64,000 nucleotides of DNA from Gluconobacter morbifer G707 (GCF_000234355.1 NZ_AGQV01000010.1:310001-374000), one strand, 5' to 3'. Shown: positions 43,744-53,640, counted from the first letter of the stretch. Notes: generated from the sequence alone by a model not told the origin. Translations and numbers: made by a program.

Positions 43744-44340
43744 ATGACCGTTGCAACCAAACAGATGCTTGTCAGACGCACCATTGTGGATGCAGCCCGT
43801 CCCCTGATCGGAAGCCAGGGTTTTTCGGCGGTTGGCATTTCTCAGATCATCGAGGTCGCTGGCATCCCAAAGGGCTCTTTTTATCATTATTTTGAGTCCA
43901 AAGAGGCGTTTGGCGAGGAACTTCTCCGTCTGTATGTCTCAGATTATCTGGCCAAGATGGACACCATGTTCGGAGCCTCCCGGAAAAATGGCCGAGAGAA
44001 AATCCTCGCCTACTGCCAGTTTTGGTGGGAGACGCACGTTGACGGGAAAACAGGTGACAAATGTCTGATCGTTAAGCTGGGAGCTGAGGTTTCGGACCTT
44101 TCGGAACGAATGCGGCATATTCTCAAAAACGGAACGGAACAGGCCGTCGAGCGCATTACGTCTATCGTCCGGGCTGGTCAGGAGGATGGATCCATCCAGT
44201 CGGACATGAATTCCTATATCCTTGCGCAGGCACTTTATCAGCAGTGGCTTGGCGCAACCCTGATGGTCAAGATCACAAAGGACTCACATCCATTTGATAA
44301 TGCATGGGTAGCGACGAAAAGCTTTCTCGATCATACCTGA
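43744..44340 (+). CDS. TetR-family regulator, probable controller of the aldehyde dehydrogenase
   Basis: A 198-residue regulator. The N-terminal domain shows GFSAVGISQIIEVAGIPKGS and FYHYFESKEAFGEELL, as in the AcuR/NemR-like branch whose members sense reactive electrophiles. The C-terminal part ends YQQWLGATLMVKITKDSHPF, characteristic of that group. A double operator-like element lies 46 bases after its stop codon, before an aldehyde dehydrogenase gene, suggesting it controls that gene; the element resembles NemR boxes. Divergent from the efflux operon. Confidence 0.88.
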   Translation: MTVATKQMLVRRTIVDAARPLIGSQGFSAVGISQIIEVAGIPKGSFYHYFESKEAFGEELLRLYVSDYLAKMDTMFGASRKNGREKILAYCQFWWETHVDGKTGDKCLIVKLGAEVSDLSERMRHILKNGTEQAVERITSIVRAGQEDGSIQSDMNSYILAQALYQQWLGATLMVKITKDSHPFDNAWVATKSFLDHT

Positions 44341-44385
44341 AGACAGCAGCGAGGCCCCGCCTCCTGTTGGTTCGATTCTATAGAC

Positions 44386-44412
44386 GACCGGTCTAATATT
44401 ATACGACCGGTC
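44386..44412. promoter_or_regulatory. Double NemR-like operator in aldehyde dehydrogenase promoter
   Basis: Two copies of the perfectly palindromic GACCGGTC (44386-44393 and 44405-44412), each within ACGACCGGTCTAAT, spaced 19 bases centre to centre and separated by AT-rich sequence (TAATATTATA) that looks like a -10 region. NemR of E. coli binds a very similar TAGAC-x-GTCTA dyad; TetR dimers bound two helical turns apart would block transcription. It lies about 180 bases upstream of the aldehyde dehydrogenase start. Confidence 0.65.
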
Positions 44413-44589
44413 TAATTTTATTGGGAAAAGACTGTCTGAGGAGGGAGTTCTCTCAATGCATTCCCCTGCCCGCTCAGCAGATGGCCGTGCGTTTCGTGAC
44501 CGGAGAGGTCAGAACCCGATGGTCACCTGCACGAAAATGGCAGGCTCTGCTCAGCGTTACTTTTTCCGTACGTGCAACACGAGGTAAGA

Positions 44590-45981
44590 ATGGCTTACGC
44601 AAGTACCAATCCTTTTACCGGCGAAGTGCTGGCAACCTTCCCGAATGCAACGGATGCCGAGGTTCAGGCTGCTCTGACGCAGGCCAATGCCGCCTATGAA
44701 AAATGGCGTGAGACCTCATTTGCCGAGCGCGCCCGGATCATGAAGGCTGCGGCTGACATTCTGCGCCGCGACGTTGATAAATATGCCCGCCTCGGCACGC
44801 TGGAGATGGGCAAGCTTTTTTCAGAGTCCAAAAAGGAAGTCATCCTTTCCGCCGAGATCTTCGAGTATTATGCAAAATATGCTGAAGAACTACTGAAACC
44901 AGAATCTCTCCCCATTGCCGATCCTGCTGAGGGCAAGGCTGTTCTGGTTCATGAGCCGCTTGGGATTGTTCTTGCGATCGAACCGTGGAATTTCCCGTTC
45001 TATCAGGTCGTCCGCATCATTGCGCCGCAGCTCTCCGCAGGTAATGCGGTCATTCTGAAGCATGCGTCCAACCTGCCACAATGCGCCGCCATCTGCGAAG
45101 AGCTGATGAAGGAAGCTGGTCTCCCGGCTGGACTGTTCCGTAATCTTTACACAGCCCGTCACCATACCGAGATGATCCTGAGTGATCCCCGTGTTGTTGG
45201 CGTTGCGCTGACGGGTTCCGAAGGGGCCGGTACCATCATCGCCGCCACGGCTGGCAAGGCCCTCAAGAAATCCATGATGGAACTTGGTGGTGCAGATTCT
45301 TTCATCGTTCTGGAAGATGCAGACGTTGAAAAGGCGGCAAAGTTTGCAGTGATCGGACGTCACTGGAATGCTGGTCAGGTCTGTGTTTCTGCTAAGCGTC
45401 TTATTGTGGCCGACGCCATTTATGACCGTTTCCTGGAGCTGTACAAGAAGGGTGTTGCCGAACTGAAAGCTGGCGACCCAATGGATCCGGCGACGACGCT
45501 TGCACCGGTCTGTTCCCAGGGCGCGAAGGAAGATCTGGAACGCCAGGTCGAAGAGGCCAAGAAGCACGGTGCGAAGGTTGAAGCAATTGGTGCGCCTGTG
45601 CCAGAAAAAGGCTCTTTCTTCCGTCCGCTGCTCATGACGGGACTGGACAGCAACAACGCAGCCCGGCACTGGGAATTCTTCGGTCCGGTAACGCAGCTTT
45701 ATCGCGCCAAGGACGAAGATGATGCGGTACGCATCGCAAATGACTCCCCCTATGGGCTGGGTGGTGCCGTTTTCACGAAGGATGAAACCCGTGGCGCACA
45801 TGTGGCGTCCCGCATCCGGACGGGCATGGTGTTCATCAACCATCCACTCATTCCCAAGGCAGACCTGCCATTTGGCGGCATCAAGAATTCTGGCTTCGGT
45901 CGTGAACTGATCGGTCTGGGCATCAAGGAGTTCGTCAATCACAAGCTGATCAATATCGTTGATATTGACGCTCCACTGTAA
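44590..45981 (+). CDS. NAD(P)-dependent aldehyde / succinate-semialdehyde dehydrogenase
   Basis: A 463-residue soluble aldehyde dehydrogenase. The cofactor segment IEPWNFPFYQVVRIIAPQLS, the general base in MMELGGADSFIVLEDAD, and the nucleophile Cys265 in GQVCVSAKRL are present. The C-terminal PFGGIKNSGFGRELIGLGI is typical of the succinate-semialdehyde group. The start at 44590 is preceded by GAGGTAAG. It is probably induced by electrophiles through the upstream double operator. The real aldehyde substrate is not determined. Confidence 0.93.
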   Translation: MAYASTNPFTGEVLATFPNATDAEVQAALTQANAAYEKWRETSFAERARIMKAAADILRRDVDKYARLGTLEMGKLFSESKKEVILSAEIFEYYAKYAEELLKPESLPIADPAEGKAVLVHEPLGIVLAIEPWNFPFYQVVRIIAPQLSAGNAVILKHASNLPQCAAICEELMKEAGLPAGLFRNLYTARHHTEMILSDPRVVGVALTGSEGAGTIIAATAGKALKKSMMELGGADSFIVLEDADVEKAAKFAVIGRHWNAGQVCVSAKRLIVADAIYDRFLELYKKGVAELKAGDPMDPATTLAPVCSQGAKEDLERQVEEAKKHGAKVEAIGAPVPEKGSFFRPLLMTGLDSNNAARHWEFFGPVTQLYRAKDEDDAVRIANDSPYGLGGAVFTKDETRGAHVASRIRTGMVFINHPLIPKADLPFGGIKNSGFGRELIGLGIKEFVNHKLINIVDIDAPL

Positions 45982-45988
45982 TGAAACG

Positions 45989-46014
45989 GGGTGATGGAAG
46001 TATTTCCATCGCCC
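45989..46014 (+). terminator. Candidate terminator after aldehyde dehydrogenase
   Basis: An 11-base-pair stem (GGGTGATGGAA with TTCCATCGCCC, one G-U pair) with a GTAT loop, 8 bases after the stop codon. The following tract (TCTGATCC) is poor in uridines. Confidence 0.55.
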
Positions 46015-46210
46015 TCTGATCCTGGCGTCTGATCATGCATGACTCCCGGAGTTGGCCTGACGGACGCTTTTCAAGAAAAACGCATGAATCTTGAAGCCAA
46101 CGGATAACGCTTCGTCATCCGGAGCCTTCAGCGTGCCTGAAAAAACCTCTTTGGCCCCGGCAAATGTGGTTTTTCTGGCAGGAGCCGTGCAAACAGAGGC
46201 TTGGAAACCA

Positions 46211-47503
46211 ATGACGTCTCGTCCTGAAATTCTGATTGTTGGCGGAGGTGTGGCCGGACTTTCGCTGGCGACCCAGCTGGGGAAATCTCTTGGCAAGCGT
46301 GGCAAGGCCCGCATTACCCTCATTGACAAAAGTTTCTCCCATGTCTGGAAGCCGATGCTGCACTGCTTCGCTGCCGGAACCGTTCTGAATGAAAACGACC
46401 GAATCAGCTTCATCACGCAGGCCAGCCGGCATCATTTTGAATTCTGGCCCGGAGAGGTTGTTTCGGTTGATCGGGACAAGAAGGAAGTTGTTCTCAGCCC
46501 GCTTCATGCTTCGGATGGTACGCTCGTACTGGATAGCCGGACCCTGCGCTATGACGCCATGGTGCTGGCAATTGGCAGTTGCGCCAACGATTTCGGTACG
46601 CCTGGTGTAAAGGAACATTGCCTACCAATCGATAATCTGGTCGATGCCAACCATTTCAATGAAAAATTCCGCATGGAGCTACTGAAGGCATTCGCAAATA
46701 CCTCGGAACTGGACATCGCGATTGTCGGCGGAGGCGCAACAGGGACGCAGCTTGCAGCGGAACTCCACAAGGCACTTGATATTGTAGATCCCTACAGCCT
46801 GCATGCTTTCGGTCGTACGCCCCCCAAGCTACATGTCACGCTTTTGCAGTCGGGGGCCCGTATCCTGCCCGCTTTCCCTGAATCCGTCTCCGAAGCTGCC
46901 AAAACTGAACTGGAACGGATTGGCGTCACGGTCCGGACCGGTGCCCGCGTTACCGGAGCGGATGCAAGCGGATTCATCCTCAAGGACGGCACACATGTTC
47001 CGGCCAAACTCCGTGTCTGGGCTGCAGGCGTGAAAGCCCCACAGGTCACGCAGACTTATGGCGGGCTGCCACTGAACCGGTCGGGGCAAATTCTGGTCAA
47101 TGGCAATCTTTCGTCAAAGGATGACCCGAATATCTTCGCCATGGGGGATTGCTCGTTCATCGAAGACGATCCTTTGCCAGCCACGGCGCAGGTTGCCCGC
47201 CAGCAGGCCAATCATCTGGGGCGGCATCTGCCAGCCTGGATCGAGCATGGGCGAGACGTGCCAGGATGCATCTTCCACAATAAGGGCGCCATCGTGGCGC
47301 TGGGTAAATACAACGGCTGGGCAGCACTCCCGGGAGGGACTGTCTGGGGTGGTGGATTTTCTCACGGTCTGTCGGCGCGGCTGGGACATATCATGCTGTA
47401 TCGTCAGCATCAGATCGAACTGTTCGGATACTATCGCGGCCTGATCTCCTTTTTCTCCGACTGGGTGGAAGGTTTTGTCCGTCCCTCCATCCGGCTGGAC
47501 TGA
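46211..47503 (+). CDS. ndh: Type II NADH dehydrogenase
   Basis: A 430-residue membrane-associated flavoprotein that passes electrons from NADH to ubiquinone without pumping protons; such enzymes are prominent in acetic acid bacteria. FAD-binding PEILIVGGGVAGLSLATQLG at the start, NAD-binding DIAIVGGGATGTQLAAEL at about 165, and the FAD-contact motif NIFAMGDCSFIEDDPLPATA near 305 are clear. The C-terminal part (HIMLYRQHQIELFGYYRGLI) is an amphipathic membrane anchor. The ATG at 46211 gives the usual length; an in-frame TTG at 46091 would add an unlikely 40-residue extension. Confidence 0.9.
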   Translation: MTSRPEILIVGGGVAGLSLATQLGKSLGKRGKARITLIDKSFSHVWKPMLHCFAAGTVLNENDRISFITQASRHHFEFWPGEVVSVDRDKKEVVLSPLHASDGTLVLDSRTLRYDAMVLAIGSCANDFGTPGVKEHCLPIDNLVDANHFNEKFRMELLKAFANTSELDIAIVGGGATGTQLAAELHKALDIVDPYSLHAFGRTPPKLHVTLLQSGARILPAFPESVSEAAKTELERIGVTVRTGARVTGADASGFILKDGTHVPAKLRVWAAGVKAPQVTQTYGGLPLNRSGQILVNGNLSSKDDPNIFAMGDCSFIEDDPLPATAQVARQQANHLGRHLPAWIEHGRDVPGCIFHNKGAIVALGKYNGWAALPGGTVWGGGFSHGLSARLGHIMLYRQHQIELFGYYRGLISFFSDWVEGFVRPSIRLD

Positions 47504-47835
47504 TGATCTATCCGGCCTGTCTGAATTCATCGGTTACGGACGGGTCGGAAGATGCCGGACAGAAAGAAATTCATCAGATCGTCACACGGCAGACCGGGTT
47601 TTGTAGCCAGAATGGAAGCACGGTGTTTTTCGCAGCATGAGGATGTTCCATGACGCAGCCTTTCTTTCGGGGAAAAGAGCCACATACCCTTTGGCACGAA
47701 ACAGCTGCGACGGCTTGGAACACGCAGGTAGCCGAAGCAAAAATATCCAGCATGAAGAATATTTTCCGGGACGCAAATTAGGATGACGGAGGTTATGATA
47801 GGGTTACACCTGCAAAAAACTGACTGTCCTGCCTG
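47504..47835. other. 332-base intergenic region
   Basis: Between ndh and the phosphoesterase. No gene, repeat or clear terminator was recognised; weak promoter-like AT content appears only near 47750-47800. Confidence 0.4.
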
Positions 47836-49506
47836 ATGAAGCTAAAATTCCATTGTCGCCCCTCCTTCCTCTTCCCGATCCTTGCTTTGGGCGCAACAGC
47901 TCTTTTCCCCTTGCCTTCATTGGCCCGTCCCGTCACCCCAACGGCTACACCCATTCATCATCTGGTCGTGATTTATCAGGAAAATGTCTCGTTCGATCAT
48001 TATTTCGGAACATATCCTCATGCGCTCAACCCTCCGGGAGAGCCGGTTTTCCAACCCGCAGATGAAACACCGCGCGTCAATACGCTCGAAACGGCGAAGC
48101 TGCTTCTGACCAATCCAAATACGCGCGCCGCCAATGGCCGGGATGCTGCCCTTCCCTTCCGGCTGGACCGGACACAGGCCAGCACTGCTGACCAAAATCA
48201 TCTTTATACTGCGGAACAACAGGCCTATGACCACGGACGCGCGGATCTTTTCCCGCTTCATACCGGGCGGGGTCTACCCGGCGGAGTAGGCGCCTTCTCT
48301 ACCCGCGGCCAGGTCATGGGATATTTTGATGGCAATACGGTCACGGCCCTATGGCATTACGCCCAGCGTTTCTCCATGAGCGACGCGGCTTATACAGATA
48401 CCTATGGTCCATCCACCCCCGGCGCGATCGAGGTTGTATCCGGCCAGATCAACGGGCTGAAGATCGTTCATACGAAGCAGCAACGCGCAACCCTGACTGT
48501 TCCCTCTCCTTTCATACCGGACGGGCAAGGTGGCTGGACGATGATCGGAGATATCGATCCTGCGGGTGATGTCTGTTCCGTTCCCGGTGAACAGGTCATG
48601 CTGACCGGACGCAACATCGGAGACCTTCTGAATGAGCGGAATATCTCCTGGGGCGGCTTTATGGGCGGCTTTGACCTCTCGCTTCGCAACTCCGACAAGA
48701 GTACTGGTTGCCAGCGCCAGACATATTCGGAGATCGTTGCCGAACCGGTGACGGATTACATTCCGCATCATAACTGGTTTCAGTATTACACCAGCACGGC
48801 CAATCCGACGCATGCCCGCCCTTCCGATCCGTCCCGCATTGGTCAGACGTTTCTGAAAGACGGCGTGCATCGCGATCCGGCCAATCATCAGTACGACCTG
48901 AAAGATTTTGCCACGGCCCTGAAAGCTGGAAATCTGCCCGCTGTTTCTTTTCTCAAGATGTCCGCCTATCAGGATGGTCATGCCGGCTATTCCGATCCGC
49001 TGGACGAACAACAGGGTGTTGTGCAGGCAGTCAACCTGATCGAACAGAGCCCGGAATGGCAGAATACGGTAATCATCATCGCATATGATGACTCAGACGG
49101 ATGGTATGATCACGCTTATGTCACGCCCCGGCATGGCTCCTATGACAGTATGGTGGATCAGCTTGATGGCCCGGGCCGGTGCGGAAAAGGCATCCCACAA
49201 CCTATAGGTGTAAAGGGACAACCTGTGAACGGACGATGCGGCCCGGGAACGCGCACGCCATTTCTCGTGCTGTCCCCATGGGCCAAACGCAATTATGTCA
49301 GTCACGTGCAGATAACACAGAGTTCCGTCACCCGCTTCATTGAAGACAACTGGCTGAATGGAAAGCGTCTTGGTCAAGACTCCTTCGATGCGGACGCCGC
49401 ACCGCTCGAGGATCTGTTCGATTTCACCGGCCCGGCACATCCTGATCCTCTGTTGCTGAATCCGAAGACAGGTACCCCCCTTTTACAGACCGGCTCACAT
49501 TCTTGA
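47836..49506 (+). CDS. Secreted phosphoesterase, AcpA/phospholipase C family
   Basis: A 556-residue exported protein with a signal peptide (FLFPILALGATALFPLPSLA, cleavage near LA-RP). The catalytic phosphoesterase core starts with HLVVIYQENVSFDHYFGTYP, has DTYGPSTPGAIEVVSGQING, and ends with IIIAYDDSDGWYDHAYVTPR and PFLVLSPWAKRNYVSHVQIT, all hallmarks of the family that includes AcpA acid phosphatase and bacterial phospholipase C. It likely releases phosphate from organic esters in the periplasm. Its stop overlaps the TTG start of the cytochrome peroxidase gene, so the two are translationally coupled. Confidence 0.88.
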   Translation: MKLKFHCRPSFLFPILALGATALFPLPSLARPVTPTATPIHHLVVIYQENVSFDHYFGTYPHALNPPGEPVFQPADETPRVNTLETAKLLLTNPNTRAANGRDAALPFRLDRTQASTADQNHLYTAEQQAYDHGRADLFPLHTGRGLPGGVGAFSTRGQVMGYFDGNTVTALWHYAQRFSMSDAAYTDTYGPSTPGAIEVVSGQINGLKIVHTKQQRATLTVPSPFIPDGQGGWTMIGDIDPAGDVCSVPGEQVMLTGRNIGDLLNERNISWGGFMGGFDLSLRNSDKSTGCQRQTYSEIVAEPVTDYIPHHNWFQYYTSTANPTHARPSDPSRIGQTFLKDGVHRDPANHQYDLKDFATALKAGNLPAVSFLKMSAYQDGHAGYSDPLDEQQGVVQAVNLIEQSPEWQNTVIIIAYDDSDGWYDHAYVTPRHGSYDSMVDQLDGPGRCGKGIPQPIGVKGQPVNGRCGPGTRTPFLVLSPWAKRNYVSHVQITQSSVTRFIEDNWLNGKRLGQDSFDADAAPLEDLFDFTGPAHPDPLLLNPKTGTPLLQTGSHS

Positions 49507-50807
49507 CGAGACAACGGCTGTACGGATTCCTTCTCGCCTTCGCCGGGACAGTCCTTTCCTCATCTGTCCTGGCAGAGCCTTCTTGTCAGCCTGACGCGAA
49601 AGGCGCCAATCCGTGCCCCGTTTCACTCCACAGGCCGGCAGCTTTTCCACTTTCCGCTATGGCCCGGATCGGACGGCAGATCTTCTACGACCAGCAGCTT
49701 TCCGGTTCCGGACGCCTATCCTGTGCGTCCTGCCATGATCCGGCCCATCATTACGGCCCATCGGGGAAAACTTCTGTTTTTGTTGCTGGCGGGACAGGAC
49801 TGAACAGGCCTGGTCGGAGGGCCATCCCTTCCCTTGCCTATCTGGACACCATCCCGAATTTCAGCATTGGTCCGGATAATCCGGAGAGTGAAGGCGCGCC
49901 CGTCCCGGTCCTGCCAGCTTCCGGTCCTAACATCCCTGTACGGAAAACCGCACGAGGTAGTGCGACTGCAACCATGGTCCCACAAGGGGGGCTGTTCTGG
50001 GATGGTCGGGCTGATACCTTGCAGCAGCAGGCCGCTGGTCCTCTTTTTGATCCGTCAGAAATGGCGGCTGACCCCAAGATCGTCATCCATCGTTTTCGGT
50101 CCGCACCTTACACGGCATTGCTGCTGGCACTCTCCGGACCAGCCGCCAGGCAGTCCGACCAGCTTCTCCTTTCCGAGGCCCTGTTTGCCGTCGCGCGCTA
50201 CCAGATCGAGGAACAGGCTTTTCACCCTTATAGCAGCCGCTTCGATGACTGGCTGGAAGGCAGGGCGCATTTTACCCCTGCGGAACAGCGGGGTTATCTA
50301 CTTTTCAATGATCCAGCGAAAGGCAACTGCGCGGCCTGTCATCCCGACCGCCCTCTGCCAGGAAATTTTCCTCCTCTTCTGACGGATCATCAATATGAAG
50401 CGCTCGGAGTTCCAAGGAATATCAATCTGATGGGACCTGCAGGAAACGGTCGTTTCGACCTTGGTCTCTGTAAAGCCACACCCGGAAGCCAGCAAAACGC
50501 AGCGGCCTATTGCGGAATGTTTGTCACCCCGACCCTGCGCAACGCAGCAGACCGAAAAGTGTTTTTCCACAATGGTGTTTTCCATGACCTGCATCAGGTG
50601 ATGGACTTTTATGTCCTGCGGGATATCGAACCAGAACAGTTTTATAATCAGGACGCGCAGGATCTTCCCAAGTTGTATGAAAAAAATATCGACAGGATGG
50701 ATGCACCGCTGGACCGTACGAAAAAAGATACTCCCGCCCTGACAAAATCAGAACGGGAGGACATCATTTCGTTTCTGAAAACCCTCGTGGATCAGCCTGC
50801 CAGATAA
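49503..50807 (+). CDS. Di-haem cytochrome c peroxidase / MauG-family protein
   Basis: A 434-residue periplasmic di-haem protein with signal peptide (RLYGFLLAFAGTVLSSSVLA). Two haem-c sites are present: SCASCHDPAH (Cys74, Cys77, His78) and NCAACHPDRP (Cys276, Cys279, His280). PQGGLFWDGRADTLQQQAAG and MFVTPTLRNAADRKVFFHNG are family blocks. The start is TTG at 49503 inside the upstream stop (TTGA overlap); no ATG precedes the signal peptide. Proteins of this family reduce peroxide or carry out MauG-like oxidations; the coupled phosphoesterase suggests a specific partner role that is not known. Confidence 0.9.
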   Translation: MTRQRLYGFLLAFAGTVLSSSVLAEPSCQPDAKGANPCPVSLHRPAAFPLSAMARIGRQIFYDQQLSGSGRLSCASCHDPAHHYGPSGKTSVFVAGGTGLNRPGRRAIPSLAYLDTIPNFSIGPDNPESEGAPVPVLPASGPNIPVRKTARGSATATMVPQGGLFWDGRADTLQQQAAGPLFDPSEMAADPKIVIHRFRSAPYTALLLALSGPAARQSDQLLLSEALFAVARYQIEEQAFHPYSSRFDDWLEGRAHFTPAEQRGYLLFNDPAKGNCAACHPDRPLPGNFPPLLTDHQYEALGVPRNINLMGPAGNGRFDLGLCKATPGSQQNAAAYCGMFVTPTLRNAADRKVFFHNGVFHDLHQVMDFYVLRDIEPEQFYNQDAQDLPKLYEKNIDRMDAPLDRTKKDTPALTKSEREDIISFLKTLVDQPAR

Positions 50808-50866
50808 GCTCCACTCAGGTGGCGGAGGACGGTCTCAGATACCGATTTTCCTCCGCAATGGAACAT

Positions 50867-53299
50867 TCAGAAATCCACGCTTGCGCTGCCACCCACAAAG
50901 AATGGGGATGCAACATAATATGTGGTGCTTCCGGCAGCAATCTTGGAGCCGAATACCCCAGTCGTGGCCTTGCCGTTGGAAGCTGTTCCGTTCACAAAAC
51001 CAAGATAATGGTTGTTTGTGATATTCTGAAGGTTCAGTTGTAGAACGGGATTCTTTAGGAAACCAAAATTCTTGAACCGGTATCCTGCATGGATATCCAT
51101 GGTCAGATAGCTTGGAACGGACAGATCGTTATTAAAGGACGAATACTGTTTCCCGACATACTTCAGACTGAAACCGGCGAACGTATGTGAGTCATCATAA
51201 TCGAGATTGAAAGCCACCTGCACTTTCGGTGTCTGTGGAGCAAATTTTCCTTTGCTGAAGACATAATCACTGGTGCTGCCACCAGCAGCAATATTGCTGT
51301 CTGTCCGGGCATCAATATATTCCGCGGAGACATAAGGTCGCAGATGATAGAGAATTGGGCGCGTACCAATTTCGAAATCCACACCATCAGCGTGCGAATT
51401 GCCACCATTGATGCTTGTTGAATAATAACTACCATTTGCCTGAACAACAGTCTGATTGTAAAGGCGGTTTGTGAAGTTGTAATGGAAGTAGGTTAGGGTA
51501 CTGTTGAACAGTGCCCCCTGATAGCGAATACCGGCTTCTTCTGAAATGGAAATTTCAGGCTTCATATTGGTATTTGCTTTTGTTGAATACCCGCTTCCAA
51601 CCGTGTAAGTGCCCGAGTCATAAAGCGACGTATTCATCGGGATACGGAAATTGGTTGTTCCCGAGGCAAAAAGCTGAATTTCGTTATTAACTTTGTAACG
51701 GATGGAGGCCGCAGGCAGGGGCTCGTACCAGCTTCCGCGAATATTCGAGCCTGTTGACGTATCGGGCAGGTAATTATGGCCATCCCGCATAACGATGGAA
51801 TATTTCAGACCAGCTTCCAGCGTCAGACGATTGTTGAGAAGTGACAAGCTGTCGTCAATGAAGACTGTATGGATACGCGTCTGCGTCAATGTATCTCGAT
51901 ATTGAGCTGTTACCCCATTGGAAAGGGTCATGTTCTGCCCGCCGCCATATTCATTATATGGCTCACCCGTCGCCATGTTGACAAGGCTGTAGGGGCCTGT
52001 CTGGAACTGCTTGGAATACTCAAACCAGTATCCGATCATGACGCGGTTTATACCGGTATGAAGTGCCAGTTTCGTGACGGCACCAGGACGATAGGTCTGC
52101 GTATTGGATGGGTTGTAGAGGAGAAGACTGCTTGTATTGGACGCATTGTGATCGCCAATTGAGCCTGTAAGCGTCTGGTTGCCGTATTGCTGGCTTGTCA
52201 GACTTTCATTGTAGGCGCCACCACCATTTCCGTTGCCATACCAGAAATACGGCGTTTCGGTCAGGGTTAGGTTATCCGTTAGATGGAACGTGGACGGAGC
52301 GCTGGCGTAGATATTGGTAAACGGATTCTGATGCAATTTGTAGTAATTCGCGCTCGGATTCTTGGCATCCCATTTGCCGGCATAAGTATAATTTACGCCA
52401 TATTTTGCCCAGTTGGCAGCCGACATGGATGGAAACAGGGTGCTGTCACTCTGGTTCCCAACAATTACCAACGAGACCCGGTTCCCGTTACCCCATTCAT
52501 CGACCCACTTCGTTTCGCCATGCAGCTTTCTCTGCGCGCCAGGACCACGCCATGAATCTTCATGGGCGGCGGAGAACGAGACATATCCTTTGAGGTTGGT
52601 CGCTCCGATCCTGCCAGTATCTATACGGCCGAAAATACGCCGGGAATTATAGCTGCCATATGTTCCGTCAAGATGGCCACCAAAATGGTTCTTGGGGTCC
52701 AGTAGGTACATGTTGACCGCACCGCCTGAAGCACTGATATGCGGGCTGTCGAGATCCGCCGAACCCTGCTCCACATTAATAGTGCGCAGGTTTTCGGAAT
52801 CAACGATTTCCTGAGGGTAGACAGCATAACTACCGATATCGTTGATGGGAAAACCTTCCAGCGTAAACCCGATCTGGCTTGCATTCAGGCCACGCATGGT
52901 CATGTTGCCTCCGTTCAGTCCGAGCGGATCGACAGAAGTCGTGTTCACACCCGGCAACATGGCGATAAGCTGCATCGGGTTCAGTCCGGGCGTCTGCTTG
53001 GAAATAAATTCCTGTGTCACGGTAGAGCGGGATTTCGCGGCATCTTCCGCCACCATCATGCCACCACCGGGAGAGGAATGGCGCGCGCCACGCACCTGAA
53101 CAACTTCGGATCTGGCAGCATCCGTCGGGGATGTCGCCCCCATCATCGACGGCCCAGCATCGCTGTTTTTTCCAGCCTGATGCGCCGCAGCCTGCGGATG
53201 ACCACCATGACGGTGAGATACGTCTGATTGTGCAAAGGCGCTTGAAACCGTTAGCGCCAGAACAGAGGTTGCACAGAAACAATAACGGGATCTCGTCAC
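50867..53299 (-). CDS. TonB-dependent receptor, first of two paralogues
   Basis: An 810-residue outer-membrane receptor starting at GTG (53299) with AAGGG nine bases upstream. Signal peptide CFCATSVLALTVSSAFAQ is followed by a His-rich spacer. The plug shows TVTQEFISKQTPGLNPMQLI, MLPGVNTTSVDPLGLNGGNM and TMRGLNASQIGFTLEGFPIN; the barrel ends in aromatic GGSASVDF. It is paralogous to the receptor at 59742 over the whole length, including WRGPG and TNFRIPMNTS/TNFRLAPNTS blocks. It is convergent with the cytochrome peroxidase gene. The substrate is unknown; phosphorus-containing or copper ligands would fit the neighbours but this is guesswork. Confidence 0.92.
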   Translation of the reverse strand: MTRSRYCFCATSVLALTVSSAFAQSDVSHRHGGHPQAAAHQAGKNSDAGPSMMGATSPTDAARSEVVQVRGARHSSPGGGMMVAEDAAKSRSTVTQEFISKQTPGLNPMQLIAMLPGVNTTSVDPLGLNGGNMTMRGLNASQIGFTLEGFPINDIGSYAVYPQEIVDSENLRTINVEQGSADLDSPHISASGGAVNMYLLDPKNHFGGHLDGTYGSYNSRRIFGRIDTGRIGATNLKGYVSFSAAHEDSWRGPGAQRKLHGETKWVDEWGNGNRVSLVIVGNQSDSTLFPSMSAANWAKYGVNYTYAGKWDAKNPSANYYKLHQNPFTNIYASAPSTFHLTDNLTLTETPYFWYGNGNGGGAYNESLTSQQYGNQTLTGSIGDHNASNTSSLLLYNPSNTQTYRPGAVTKLALHTGINRVMIGYWFEYSKQFQTGPYSLVNMATGEPYNEYGGGQNMTLSNGVTAQYRDTLTQTRIHTVFIDDSLSLLNNRLTLEAGLKYSIVMRDGHNYLPDTSTGSNIRGSWYEPLPAASIRYKVNNEIQLFASGTTNFRIPMNTSLYDSGTYTVGSGYSTKANTNMKPEISISEEAGIRYQGALFNSTLTYFHYNFTNRLYNQTVVQANGSYYSTSINGGNSHADGVDFEIGTRPILYHLRPYVSAEYIDARTDSNIAAGGSTSDYVFSKGKFAPQTPKVQVAFNLDYDDSHTFAGFSLKYVGKQYSSFNNDLSVPSYLTMDIHAGYRFKNFGFLKNPVLQLNLQNITNNHYLGFVNGTASNGKATTGVFGSKIAAGSTTYYVASPFFVGGSASVDF

Positions 53300-53640
53300 T
53301 ATAACAGGCCCTTAACAAAGGTAATGATGGGGTTTTTTCTAAGAAAGCTCTACCGAAATTCCCCTTAACAGGTTTCATGTTTCTGACAATGTTATTTTTT
53401 TATGACGAAACCGGTCGAGAGTATCATATAATTTGTAACATACTATCTATGATTTCTTATATATCATACCCGAAACGAATCTGTACATAGATCTCTCCTG
53501 TAAGATCCGGAAGGACCTGTCTGGCCATCAGGCAGCATGGATATTTCTTTTCGGAGACTGGTGAATCGAATCCACATTCCAGACGTTACGGCACTTGGGA
53601 AAATCATTTCCGTTCAGAGGGATCACAAAGGAAAGTGCTC
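53300..53640. other. AT-rich divergent promoter region
   Basis: 341 bases between the divergent TonB receptor and DUF72 genes. 53395-53470 is AT-rich (ATCATATAATTTGTAACATA) and probably holds the receptor promoter. No gene was recognised. Confidence 0.4.

Noticed and set aside
44366-44385. tRNA T-loop-like GGTTCGATTC
   Set aside because: No cloverleaf can be folded around it; it sits in the promoter of the aldehyde dehydrogenase.
44890-45942. 350-codon minus-strand frame
   Set aside because: Antisense shadow of the aldehyde dehydrogenase gene.
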